Part shown: piece by piece, positions 8,172 to 16,236 of the stretch | How the letters are laid out: every line of letters begins with the position of its first letter | Position numbering within the stretch: the stretch's first letter is position 1 | Source of the DNA: Treponema sp. UBA4328 | GTDB taxonomy: Bacteria > Spirochaetota > Spirochaetia > Treponematales > Treponemataceae | DNA: 38,001 nt | Assembly (NCBI GenBank): GCA_002394465.1 | Contig: DGTU01000152.1 | Location: forward strand, 1 to 38,001 | Direction of reading: 5' to 3' | Notes under the pieces: generated by a model | The model's database searches: none | What the model was told of the DNA's origin: nothing | Seen by the model: the letters and a program-made list of their open reading frames with translations, nothing else | Made by a program: the position numbers and the translations under genes

Positions 8172-8987
8172 TTAAACGTTTTTCTGGTATAAACAGGCCC
8201 AGTCTGTTTTCAGGAATTCAAATTTTGTTTCCATACCGAACAGACTTTCAGAATGTCCGATAAAGAGATAAGAATGAGCACCCATTGCATCCCAGAAGCG
8301 GTCGATGGTTGCCTTCTGTGCAGCCTCATCAAAATAGATCAGAACGTTACGGCAGAATACGACGTCAAGGTTTCTTGCGCCTGAATCGTTCCTGAGGTTG
8401 TGATAGTCGAATTTTATCGTTGACATAAGTTCAGAATTAACCTGATAGCCTTTGTCATTCTTTGTAAAATATTTGTCGAGATAGTTCTGCGGAATTCCTG
8501 CAATACGGCTTTCAGGATAGAAGCCCTGCTGTCCGACCATAAGCGACTTAAGTGAAATATCAGATGCAGTTATCTGGAATTTATATGGCGGAGGAAGGAT
8601 TTCCTTTAAGATCATGGCAATAGTATAAGGTTCCTCACCGGTAGAACATCCGGCACTCCAGATTTTTACGGTCGTATCACCCGTCTTTTTCTTGTTTTCA
8701 AGTACATGCGGAATAACATAATTAACAAGTGCATCAAAATGAGGCTGATTCCTGAAGAACCGTGTAAGGTTTGTCGTAACGGAATCCAGCATTATCTTCA
8801 TTTCTTCCTTGCTGGACATTATTATCTGATAATACTGCTCAATTGTTTCAAGCTGTTTTTCCCTGAGTTTTTCCTTGAGACGACTGTCGAGAATTGAACG
8901 GTTGGTTGCCGAGAATGTGATTCCACTCTCGTCGTAAATTACTTTGCGGAATTTCTCAAATTCTGCATCTGTTAATAAGTCTGCCAT
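8172..8987 (-). CDS. cheR: Chemotaxis protein-glutamate O-methyltransferase
   Basis: CheR transfers methyl from SAM to chemoreceptor glutamates, opposing CheB encoded next to it. The 271-residue protein has the all-helical N-terminal domain (VTTNLTRFFRN at 70-80) and the SAM-binding domain with IWSAGCSTGEEPYTIAM (109-125), then FCRNVLIYF and GHSESLF. No pentapeptide-binding or TPR extension is present. The start at 8987 (MADLLTDAEF) is preferred over an upstream ATG at 9032, because the 9032 version adds an unrelated 15-residue extension that spans the promoter. The gene has no Shine-Dalgarno sequence but a TATAAT 7 nt upstream, so a leaderless mRNA is likely. First gene of cheR-cheB. Confidence 0.95.
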   Translation of the reverse strand: MADLLTDAEFEKFRKVIYDESGITFSATNRSILDSRLKEKLREKQLETIEQYYQIIMSSKEEMKIMLDSVTTNLTRFFRNQPHFDALVNYVIPHVLENKKKTGDTTVKIWSAGCSTGEEPYTIAMILKEILPPPYKFQITASDISLKSLMVGQQGFYPESRIAGIPQNYLDKYFTKNDKGYQVNSELMSTIKFDYHNLRNDSGARNLDVVFCRNVLIYFDEAAQKATIDRFWDAMGAHSYLFIGHSESLFGMETKFEFLKTDWACLYQKNV

Positions 8988-8994
8988 AACATAT

Positions 8995-9023
8995 ATTATA
9001 ACCCCATAATTTTTAAAAGTAAA
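8995..9023 (-). promoter_or_regulatory. cheR promoter, predicting a leaderless mRNA
   Basis: Minus strand: TTTACT (9018-9023) - 17 nt - perfect TATAAT (8995-9000), ending 7 nt before the cheR ATG. No Shine-Dalgarno sequence lies between. Divergent from lptC. Confidence 0.65.
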
Positions 9024-9067
9024 CTTCAACAATAAAAATCTATTATATTTACACTAAATTTTGTTCT

Positions 9068-9655
9068 ATGGTAAAATCGTTATTACAGATGAAATTCAAG
9101 TTTTTGCCTGCATTTTCCCTTCTTCTCATTAGTTCCTGCTCGCTCAATTATGGCCGTGACATCAATTCCGAAAGTTCAATTCCCGAGCTCAGCTTTTCAA
9201 ATGCAAATTTCAGGCGCATTGAAAACGGAAAGGAAAAAATCGTAATGTCTGCAGAAAAACTTGAACAGTACAAGGCTGACAATGCCTCCTTTGCCAAAAA
9301 TGTCCAGTTCAAAAGCTTTGATTCAGACGGCAAAACGGAAGCAGAAGGCAGCTGCGGATTATTTTCAGCAGATACAAAAGAAAAAAAATACGGGCTCTAT
9401 AAAGACATAAAGCTTCACCTTGATTCACAGGAAATGGATATTGAAGCACAGGCCCTCAGGTACAACGCAAAAACAGAACAGCTGACAAGCGAAAGGGACA
9501 GTGAAGTCAAAATCAAAAACAAAGACATTCAGACTTCAGGCCGCGGATTCAGCGCAAGCACGATGAGCAACTCCTATGCCTTCATGTATGAAGTTGAAGG
9601 CGAAGTCCATACTGAACAGGAAAAAACTGAAGCACGGCCGGAGGAGAAAAAATGA
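9068..9655 (+). CDS. lptC: LptC-like lipopolysaccharide transport protein, predicted lipoprotein
   Basis: Predicted envelope bridge component linking the LptB-containing inner-membrane ABC transporter to periplasmic LptA. The 195-residue protein starts with a short basic stretch and a hydrophobic segment ending LLISSC (lipobox Cys24), so it is probably lipid-anchored rather than held by an uncleaved helix as in E. coli. The body (about 40-180) has the alternating pattern of the LptC/OstA beta-jellyroll fold, and the tail is charged. Its stop overlaps the lptA start (ATGA, 9652-9655) and lptB follows, which supports the assignment beyond the weak sequence signature. No Shine-Dalgarno is visible at 9068; a weak TAAATT lies 7 nt upstream. 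The start is less certain than its neighbours'. Confidence 0.8.
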   Translation: MVKSLLQMKFKFLPAFSLLLISSCSLNYGRDINSESSIPELSFSNANFRRIENGKEKIVMSAEKLEQYKADNASFAKNVQFKSFDSDGKTEAEGSCGLFSADTKEKKYGLYKDIKLHLDSQEMDIEAQALRYNAKTEQLTSERDSEVKIKNKDIQTSGRGFSASTMSNSYAFMYEVEGEVHTEQEKTEARPEEKK

Positions 9656-10398
9656 AGAAACTCCTGATTGTACTCTTCACACTCGTGACCTCAGCTGCTT
9701 TCTGCGACAACATAACCTTTCATGCTGACATGATGAAAGGAAACACAAAAAACAAAAACAAGCCGACGACCTTAATCGGCCATGCCTACATAAAAACCGA
9801 CACGATGGAAATTTCAGCAGATCAGATTTCGATGAGCGGCGATGATTTCAGGTTCATAACTGCGGAAGGAAACATAAGCGGCAAGAACACTGAAAGCAAA
9901 ATGGACTTTTCCTGCGAAAAAATGAGGTACGACCGCCAGACAAAAATCGTAAGGCTTGAAGATTCAGTTACCTTAAAGGACCTCGAAAACGAAATAGAAG
10001 CAAAGGCGCAGATCATTGATTACAACCAGAACACGGAAATTTCAATACTCCAGATTGACGTTAACCTCAAGCAGAAAGACAACACCTGTACTTCCGCATA
10101 CGCAATATACAGAAAAAATACAAAAATGCTTGAGATGAGCGGAAACCCGAAAATCGTTCAGGGAACGGATACGTTCAGGGCACAGGAAATTACGCTCAAC
10201 CTCGACACGCAGGAAATTACGCTCGACGGACGGGTAAGCGGAACCGTAACCGAATCGGAAAAGAAGAACCAGAACGAAGAATCTCAGGCACAGAATGCGG
10301 CAGCACCGGAAACTCCGGCAGAAAGCAATCCTCCGGAAGGAGAAATCCCGGCAGAACCTGAGCAGCCTGAAGAAAAGGAGATAAAGTCAGATGAGTGA
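9652..10398 (+). CDS. lptA: LptA/OstA-like periplasmic lipid-transport protein
   Basis: Predicted periplasmic bridge protein of the Lpt pathway. It has a cleavable signal peptide (MKKLLIVLFTLVTSAAFC, then DNITFHAD). The OstA/LptA repeat pattern follows at about 20-190: short beta-strands with phrases such as NTESKMDFSCEKMRYDRQTKIVRLEDSVTLKDLENEIEA. The last 50 residues are low-complexity and rich in E, P, Q and A, probably disordered. It overlaps lptC by 4 nt and lptB by 8 nt, so the three are translationally coupled. A true lipid substrate cannot be named, since treponemes often lack classical LPS. Confidence 0.85.
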   Translation: MKKLLIVLFTLVTSAAFCDNITFHADMMKGNTKNKNKPTTLIGHAYIKTDTMEISADQISMSGDDFRFITAEGNISGKNTESKMDFSCEKMRYDRQTKIVRLEDSVTLKDLENEIEAKAQIIDYNQNTEISILQIDVNLKQKDNTCTSAYAIYRKNTKMLEMSGNPKIVQGTDTFRAQEITLNLDTQEITLDGRVSGTVTESEKKNQNEESQAQNAAAPETPAESNPPEGEIPAEPEQPEEKEIKSDE

Positions 10399-11137
10399 CG
10401 AGCTTACCGGCGGACACTGCCTTAAGGTTTCGAGCCTTTACAAAAGTTTCGGAAAGAAAAAAGTCGTTCAGGGCGTTGATTTTGAAATGACGACCGGAGA
10501 AGTCCTCGGCCTTCTTGGACCGAACGGGGCCGGCAAAACGACAAGTTTCTATATGATTGTAGGTTTTTACAAGCCGACTTCAGGTGAAATATTCCTGGAC
10601 AACCAGAGGATTACAGATCTTCCGATGTATAAGCGGGCTCAGATAGGAATTTCATATCTTCCGCAGGAACCGAGCGTATTCCGCAAGCTCACGGTTGAAG
10701 AAAACATCTGGTCAATTCTCGAAACCCGCAGGGACCTTACCCTCGACCAGAAAAAAGAAAGGCTTGAAAGGCTTATATCAGAGTTTAATATCGAACGGAT
10801 CAGAAAACAGCAGGCATTCACGCTTTCGGGAGGAGAACGCCGCCGAACCGAAATAGCACGTTCCCTTGCCATTGAACCGAAATTCCTCCTTCTCGACGAA
10901 CCGTTTGCCGGAATCGACCCGATTGCAGTTGCTGACATCAAGGCCATGATAAAGCTTCTCGCAAAACGCGGAATCGGCATTCTGATAACGGACCACAACG
11001 TACGCGATACACTCGAAATAACTGACCGTGCAATCATCATCAGTACGGGACAGATTCTTGTTCAGGGTGACAAACAGACCATCATCGACAGTGAAGTTGC
11101 CCGGGAAATATACCTTGGCAAAGACTTCTCAATGTAA
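10391..11137 (+). CDS. lptB: Lpt ABC transporter ATP-binding protein
   Basis: ATPase that powers lipid extraction from the inner membrane for export to the outer membrane. The 248-residue single nucleotide-binding domain has Walker A GPNGAGKT (43-50), Q-loop Q92 (YLPQEPSVF), signature LSGGERRR (145-152), Walker B FLLLDEP with catalytic E170, and switch H202 (ITDHNVRDTLEI). The PSVFRKLTVEENI and DHNVRDTLEITDRAYII-like segments are typical of LptB rather than generic transporters. AAGGAG lies about 8 nt before the start, inside the end of lptA. The partner permeases LptF/LptG are not in the window. Confidence 0.95.
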   Translation: MSDELTGGHCLKVSSLYKSFGKKKVVQGVDFEMTTGEVLGLLGPNGAGKTTSFYMIVGFYKPTSGEIFLDNQRITDLPMYKRAQIGISYLPQEPSVFRKLTVEENIWSILETRRDLTLDQKKERLERLISEFNIERIRKQQAFTLSGGERRRTEIARSLAIEPKFLLLDEPFAGIDPIAVADIKAMIKLLAKRGIGILITDHNVRDTLEITDRAIIISTGQILVQGDKQTIIDSEVAREIYLGKDFSM

Positions 11138-11138
11138 G

Positions 11139-11756
11139 ATGCAGCGCTGCGTCATATTCGGGGCTGCACCGGTTGAAAATTACGGCCGCATAGAAAAATA
11201 CCTCAGGCCGGATGATTATATAATCGCCTGCGACGGGGGACTGTCACACCTTGAAAAACTTGGACTTAAGGCTGACCTTATAACCGGCGATTTTGACTCA
11301 CATGAAAAGCCTGATGAAGGGAATATAATTGTCCTTCCGAGGGAAAAAGACGATACCGACACGTTCTATGCAGCAAAGGAAGCATTGAAAAGAGGTTTCA
11401 CTGATTTTCTTCTTACAGGAATGACGGGTGCAAGGATTGACCACACGCTTGCAAACCTTTCTCTCCTGATGTATCTGGCAGAGCATGGTGCAAAAGCACT
11501 GATACTGGATGACTGGAGTGAAATAAGCGTTATTTCTGACGGAACCTTTTATGTCGAAGATTCATTCAGTTATTTTTCCCTTATAACTCCGCACGAAAAA
11601 ACAGAAAACGTTACAATCCGGAACGCAAAATTTCCGCTCACAGACGGAACCATAAAAGACACATACCAGTACGCCGTCAGCAATGAAGTCCTGCCGGGGG
11701 AAACCGCTGAAATAAGCCTCAAAAACGGAAAACTCATCCTCATAAAAGTATTCTGA
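11139..11756 (+). CDS. Thiamine pyrophosphokinase
   Basis: Transfers pyrophosphate from ATP to thiamine to make thiamine diphosphate in the cytoplasm. The 205-residue protein starts MQRCVIFGAAPVENYG and contains the family motifs DGGLSHL (32-38), LITGDFDSH, EKDDTDTFYAAKEAL and GMTGARIDHTLAN; the C-terminal thiamine-binding beta domain follows. The start at 11139 begins 1 nt after the lptB stop. No clear Shine-Dalgarno is seen, so it is probably translated by coupling to lptB. The link with lipid export is likely only one of shared transcription. A terminator follows at 11763-11792. Confidence 0.92.
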   Translation: MQRCVIFGAAPVENYGRIEKYLRPDDYIIACDGGLSHLEKLGLKADLITGDFDSHEKPDEGNIIVLPREKDDTDTFYAAKEALKRGFTDFLLTGMTGARIDHTLANLSLLMYLAEHGAKALILDDWSEISVISDGTFYVEDSFSYFSLITPHEKTENVTIRNAKFPLTDGTIKDTYQYAVSNEVLPGETAEISLKNGKLILIKVF

Positions 11757-11762
11757 CAAAAA

Positions 11763-11792
11763 AAGGCCTCCCGGCATTATCCGGAAGGCCTT
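11763..11792. terminator. Rho-independent terminator between convergent genes
   Basis: AAGGCCTcCCGG (11763-11774) pairs with CCGGaAGGCCTT (11781-11792) around CATTAT, 11 of 12 pairs. On the minus strand the stem is followed by seven T, making a strong terminator for the dctP transcript. On the plus strand only TTAATAAAT follows, so it is weaker for the thiamine pyrophosphokinase side. Confidence 0.85.
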
Positions 11793-11817
11793 AATAAATC
11801 CATGATTTCTTAAAAAA

Positions 11818-12840
11818 CTATTTCTTGGTCAGTTCCTTTACCTTTGCAAGGAGTTCTTCACCGTAGACTGTAGTAAACACGTCCATAACAGATGAAGTTG
11901 CCTTTGCAAATTCTGAAAGATCAGGAGTAGTAACTTTCATACCTGCTTCCTTGATCTTGGAAACGAATGAATCCGTCTGCTCCTTGATAAGCTTGCGGTC
12001 AAGGTCCTGGGCTTTTTTTGCAGCCTCGAGGATGATTTTCTGATCTTCAGGAGAGAATTCATCCCACAGGTCCTTGCGGATTACCAGAGGCATTGCATCA
12101 TAGCTGTGATTTGTTACTGCCAGATACTTCTGTTCCTCAAACAGTTTATTGTTGTAGATAATAGGAATAGGATTTTCCTGTGCATCGAAAATTCCGTCTT
12201 TAAGTGCCTTCTTGAGTTCAGGGAAAGGATATGGCTTAGGATTTGCGCCGAGAACAGACATTGTTTCCATTACAATCTGGTTTGGCGGAGTCCTGATGTT
12301 GAGGCCCTTCATGTCTGCAACCTTGTTGATCGGCTTGTTTGTTGTAGTTACACAGCGGAAGCCGTTGTCGAAATGAGAAAGAACTTCAATTCCGAATTCA
12401 TTGAGATTTTTGTTAAGGTCAGTTATAAAATCACTGTCCATAAATGCCCATGCATCTTCAAAGTCAGTAAACAGGAACGGCATTGCAGAAACACCGAGTT
12501 TTGTTGCATAAACGGCAAAGTTTCCTGCACTTGAAACAGTCATGTCAACTTTTCCATTGATTACGCCTTCAATAAGTTCTCCGTCACCACCGAGTTCGCC
12601 GCCGGAATGAATTTCAATCTTAATTCTTCCGTTGGAATTCTTTTCGACTTCTTCCTTGAAGAGTTCAGAAGCAACTCCGCGCGGATCATCCATGTTTGTA
12701 GAAAATCCGAGTGTAATCGTTGCAGTTGTAAGTGTGTTTGACTCCGGAAGATTTGCTGCGGCAGTTTCCTGATTTTTCTTCGAGCACGAAGCAAGCAGGA
12801 AAACAGATGAAACCAGCGCTAAAATTTTAGTTCTGTACAT
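11818..12840 (-). CDS. TRAP transporter solute-binding lipoprotein (DctP family), no permease nearby
   Basis: Extracytoplasmic binding protein of the DctP/TAXI-type TRAP family for an organic acid or similar ligand. From the start at 12840 it is 340 residues. The signal sequence MYRTKILALVSSVFLLASC has a lipobox Cys19. The DctP fold follows, with LGFSTNMDDPRGVASELFKEEVEK, and GLNIRTPP carrying the conserved ligand-contact Arg. I choose 12840 rather than 12858 because GGGAG lies 7 nt upstream. The start overlaps the end of the GGDEF gene by 14 nt. No DctQ or DctM membrane gene is present, so it either works with distant permeases or serves as a ligand sensor for its overlapping partner. Ligand unknown. 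Confidence 0.92.
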   Translation of the reverse strand: MYRTKILALVSSVFLLASCSKKNQETAAANLPESNTLTTATITLGFSTNMDDPRGVASELFKEEVEKNSNGRIKIEIHSGGELGGDGELIEGVINGKVDMTVSSAGNFAVYATKLGVSAMPFLFTDFEDAWAFMDSDFITDLNKNLNEFGIEVLSHFDNGFRCVTTTNKPINKVADMKGLNIRTPPNQIVMETMSVLGANPKPYPFPELKKALKDGIFDAQENPIPIIYNNKLFEEQKYLAVTNHSYDAMPLVIRKDLWDEFSPEDQKIILEAAKKAQDLDRKLIKEQTDSFVSKIKEAGMKVTTPDLSEFAKATSSVMDVFTTVYGEELLAKVKELTKK

Positions 12841-14713
12841 ACACCGACTCCCCGACATTTTTCATGTCGTTATTATAAATTGCAAAATTATTTTTTCCAT
12901 TTTCCTTAACATGGTACAGTGCAGTATCGGCCTTCTGGAAAAGGCTTCTGAAAGTCGTACCCTGTTCAGGGAAAAGTGAAATACCAATACTTGGCGTAAT
13001 ATCAACATTATCCTCACCGTTTGAATAGCATTCGGCAAGAATACTCTTTAAGGTCTTGGCTTTTTCCTTGACGATGGCCTCTGCATGAGGAACCGTACTT
13101 CTCAGGCACATGAATACACAGAACTCATCGCCTCCAAGACGTCCGATAAAGTCTTTTTCTGAGAATACAAGTGTGAGTTTGTTTGCCGTATCACAGATTG
13201 CATTGTCTCCGAATGAATGGCCGAGCCTGTCGTTTACCTGCTTGAAGTTATCCAGGTCGATTACATAGAGTGCACCGAAAATTGAATCCGGGTTCATTGC
13301 CATAAACTTGTCGATTGATTTTTCGGTATACATTTTATTCAGGAGGCCTGAAAGGAGGTCTGTCTGAGCAAGGACCTTAAGCTCCTGTTCATGAATTACC
13401 TGGGCATTTACGTTTACGACATTACCGATAAACTTAAGCGGTTTGCCGTCTTCAGAAGAAATCAGGCTGCCGGAAATCCTGTACCAGGCATATTTTCCGT
13501 CTTCCTCGATAAGCCTGAGTTCCGAATTGTAGGTATCGCCGCCGCTCCTTACAAACTCACGCAGATGCTTGAAAAGGGCACGTTCATCTTCATGGATTCT
13601 GTCTTCAATCTTTGAAACTTCTGAAAGGGGAAGCTTTTTAAGGTTTTCGCCGAATATGAAGTCCGAGTTACCCGTAAATTCAATTTCCTTGTGTCCGAAA
13701 TCATATTCAAAAATCAGTGTCCTTGAACTTTCAGAGTTAATTGCATAGCGGGAATTGTCTTTTTCTACCCTGATATTCTGGCTGATAAGCTTCAATATAA
13801 TTATGAAAACTGAGACAAATACTATCAGCATGACAACGATCAGCGAAACCGTAATCTTTGTAATCTTATTCTGCTGTGACAGGATGTAATCAGAAGTAAC
13901 GCCAGAAACTACATACCAGTCGTTCAGACCGATCGGAGTATATACTGCAAAGCGATTTTCTGAACCGAGCGAATATGAAATGATTCCCGTTCTGTTTGAA
14001 ATGATGTCATTCCTGAAGGAATCAAAGTCTGACAGCGAAATGTTCCTGCTGAGGAATGAAAAGACGTTGTCTTCAAAGCAGAGTCTGTTCTTGCTCGAGT
14101 TTCCGATGATGATTTTACCGCTTTTATCGATTACGAAGGAATAACCTTCTCCGCCGAACGTATCTACAGAAAAAATATTATCAAGGATTGAATATGCGAA
14201 GGTACCGGTTATGACGCCGACCGTTTCTTCTTTCTGGAAAATCGGAACAGCAAGGGTCAGAACCTGTTCATCGTCTTCATCTATCTGAATTTTGGAAGAA
14301 ATCTGCGGCATACCCTTCATTGCTTTTTTGAAATACTCTTTCATGAGGATGTTGCCGGATGATTTTCCGTCGTAGTTTACGGTCATTCCGCTTGAGTTTG
14401 CAACGGCAATTCTCTTGAATTCTCCTACACCCTTTGTTGCAATGATTGCACGCTTGACGGCGTTATAGTCATTCATGTCAATTTCCTTAAAATAACGTGC
14501 CTGTGATTCAAGCATGGAAAGCTGGTCGTTAAGCTTAACCTGAAATGTTCCGGAATACAGGAAGGCCGTTTCCTTAAGGAAGCTGGTAGAATTCTCAGAA
14601 ACCGTTTTCTTAATCGCACGCTCAAAGACTATAAAGGCTGCAACTATAAAAGGAATGATTATGAAAAATAAAAAAACATACAGCAGAATTTTCTTTGGAA
14701 GTTTCAGATTCAT
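12827..14713 (-). CDS. Membrane diguanylate cyclase with Cache, PAS and GGDEF domains
   Basis: Predicted sensor that makes cyclic di-GMP. The 628-residue protein has TM1 (about 9-30), a periplasmic double-Cache-like domain (about 40-280), TM2 (about 287-309), a cytoplasmic PAS domain (about 325-445, ending FIGNVVNVNAQ) and a GGDEF domain (450-612). The active site is intact: RLGGDEF (525-531), with the metal-binding VIDLDNFKQVND (484-495). The product-inhibition I-site RxxD is absent; the equivalent residues are S-E-K-D (518-521), so feedback inhibition is probably lost. GGAG lies about 8 nt before the start. It overlaps dctP downstream by 14 nt, so the two are coupled; the binding protein may deliver the signal to the Cache domain. 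Confidence 0.93.
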   Translation of the reverse strand: MNLKLPKKILLYVFLFFIIIPFIVAAFIVFERAIKKTVSENSTSFLKETAFLYSGTFQVKLNDQLSMLESQARYFKEIDMNDYNAVKRAIIATKGVGEFKRIAVANSSGMTVNYDGKSSGNILMKEYFKKAMKGMPQISSKIQIDEDDEQVLTLAVPIFQKEETVGVITGTFAYSILDNIFSVDTFGGEGYSFVIDKSGKIIIGNSSKNRLCFEDNVFSFLSRNISLSDFDSFRNDIISNRTGIISYSLGSENRFAVYTPIGLNDWYVVSGVTSDYILSQQNKITKITVSLIVVMLIVFVSVFIIILKLISQNIRVEKDNSRYAINSESSRTLIFEYDFGHKEIEFTGNSDFIFGENLKKLPLSEVSKIEDRIHEDERALFKHLREFVRSGGDTYNSELRLIEEDGKYAWYRISGSLISSEDGKPLKFIGNVVNVNAQVIHEQELKVLAQTDLLSGLLNKMYTEKSIDKFMAMNPDSIFGALYVIDLDNFKQVNDRLGHSFGDNAICDTANKLTLVFSEKDFIGRLGGDEFCVFMCLRSTVPHAEAIVKEKAKTLKSILAECYSNGEDNVDITPSIGISLFPEQGTTFRSLFQKADTALYHVKENGKNNFAIYNNDMKNVGESVYVQN

Positions 14714-14762
14714 GCAGCACTCCGATCCTTTCCGGATATTTTTAATTGTACACTACACTTAA

Positions 14763-14791
14763 ATTATATACCCGCGGTTTTAAAATTACCA
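14763..14791 (-). promoter_or_regulatory. Candidate promoter of the GGDEF-dctP operon
   Basis: A perfect TATAAT on the minus strand (14763-14768) with a weak TGGTAA (14786-14791) 17 nt upstream. It predicts a leader of about 43 nt with a proper Shine-Dalgarno sequence, in contrast to the divergent dacA. Confidence 0.35.
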
Positions 14792-14823
14792 TAAATTTTT
14801 CGCTTTTTTTACGGCGGTTTTTC

Positions 14824-14832
14824 TGTTAAACT
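14824..14832 (+). promoter_or_regulatory. dacA extended -10 promoter, predicting a leaderless mRNA
   Basis: Extended -10 TGT-TAAACT (14824-14832) ends 6 nt before the ATG at 14839. Only a T run occupies the -35 position. No Shine-Dalgarno sequence is present. Confidence 0.5.
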
Positions 14833-14838
14833 TTATTT

Positions 14839-16236
14839 ATGTCCAGCGAAAACTCATTCCACAGAATTTCACGAAAAAAAGCCTGCATTATTTCTTCAGC
14901 AGCTGCACTTATCCTCCTTCTGCTTGCCTTTTTCAACTATGCAAAATCCTTTACGAGGCTTGAAAATGCAGAGCCGGCGACAAAGGAACAGACAGAAATC
15001 CTTTCACGCGTACTCGATTCATATTATCCTGTCCAGCGTTACAAAGGCGCAAAAAAACTTCCCTACCCGGTTACTCCGGCAGAACTCGGCGTATGGTCGC
15101 GTTCAGCAGTCCTTATCGACGCTTCAAACGGCTGCATCCTTTACGAAAAAAATGCAGATGACATAATTCCGCCGGCTTCAATCACCAAGCTGTTCGTAAT
15201 GTATGTTGTTCTTGACGAAATAAAAAAAGGAAACCTGACCCTCGATGATATAATTCCTCTCCCGGAACGGAGCTGGGCAAAAAACCTTCCTTCAGATGCT
15301 TCAAGGATGGGACTCGGTCAGGGACATATAGTCACTCTGCGGGAACTTCTTGAAGGACTTTCAGTAACAAGCGGAAATGATGCGGCAATTGCCGTTGCAG
15401 CATGCGTTTCAGGCGGAACAGAACAGTTCATCAGGCGCATGAACGAAGAATGCCTCAAACTCGGCCTCACTAATACGCATTTTGTTGAACCGAGCGGCTA
15501 TTCAGAGAAGAACACGACGACAGCACGCGAACTTGCAGGTTTCTGCCGGGCATACATCGACATTTTCCCGGAAGGACTAAAATTGTTTCATTCACTTCCT
15601 TCCTTTTCATATCCAAAAAAAGAAAACCTTCCCGACTGGCCTGAATACAAAAATACGCAGAGCTGGACAAAGAAGAATACGAATACCCTGCTCGGAAAAC
15701 TTGAAGGCTGTGACGGCATCAAGACCGGCTACATCGACGAAAGCGGATACAACATTGCCCTTACCTGCATGCGTGACGGACAGAGGTTTATTTCAGTTAC
15801 ACTCGGCGGCCCCGGAAATTCAACTGCAGAGGGAAACAGAACCCGCGAGCACGACGGTGAACTTCTGATGGAATGGGCCTTTGAAAGTTTTGCTGATTAC
15901 ATTCCTTCCGAACACGTTCCGTCTGAGTTTGCAATTGCAGTTCCCGGAAGTTCTGACGGAAAATATGCATATCTTGTTCCTGCATGGAATGAAGCTGTTT
16001 CTGTTCCTCATGTATTGCAGGGAACTGCCAGAGAATGTGCGGAAAAAGTAACTGCAGGGATTAATTACCCGGAATATGTTTTCGGCGGAGTAAATGCCGG
16101 AACTGAATACGGATCAATTGAATATAAGCTCGGGGATGCCCTGCTTGAAAGGGTTCCTCTTGTAGCAGACAGGACAATGAAGCAGTCGGGAATTTTCGGA
16201 CGAATCCTCGACCGCCTTGCATGCCTTTTATTTTAA
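14839..16236 (+). CDS. D-alanyl-D-alanine carboxypeptidase (S11 penicillin-binding protein)
   Basis: Trims the terminal D-Ala from peptidoglycan stem peptides in the periplasm. The 465-residue protein has an N-terminal membrane helix (about 15-33, not an obvious cleavable signal). The S11 catalytic motifs are all present: S114-I-T-K117, S178-G-N180 and K295-T-G297. The C-terminal 120 residues form an additional domain of the PBP5 type. It is a single-gene unit; its 3' end overlaps the convergent gene at 16228 by 9 nt with no terminator between. The start is the only ATG before the transmembrane helix and lies 6 nt after a -10 box. Confidence 0.92.
   Translation: MSSENSFHRISRKKACIISSAAALILLLLAFFNYAKSFTRLENAEPATKEQTEILSRVLDSYYPVQRYKGAKKLPYPVTPAELGVWSRSAVLIDASNGCILYEKNADDIIPPASITKLFVMYVVLDEIKKGNLTLDDIIPLPERSWAKNLPSDASRMGLGQGHIVTLRELLEGLSVTSGNDAAIAVAACVSGGTEQFIRRMNEECLKLGLTNTHFVEPSGYSEKNTTTARELAGFCRAYIDIFPEGLKLFHSLPSFSYPKKENLPDWPEYKNTQSWTKKNTNTLLGKLEGCDGIKTGYIDESGYNIALTCMRDGQRFISVTLGGPGNSTAEGNRTREHDGELLMEWAFESFADYIPSEHVPSEFAIAVPGSSDGKYAYLVPAWNEAVSVPHVLQGTARECAEKVTAGINYPEYVFGGVNAGTEYGSIEYKLGDALLERVPLVADRTMKQSGIFGRILDRLACLLF

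Noticed and set aside
12841..12858. Earlier start for the DctP lipoprotein
   Set aside because: GGGAG is placed correctly for 12840, and the extra six residues precede an already complete signal peptide.
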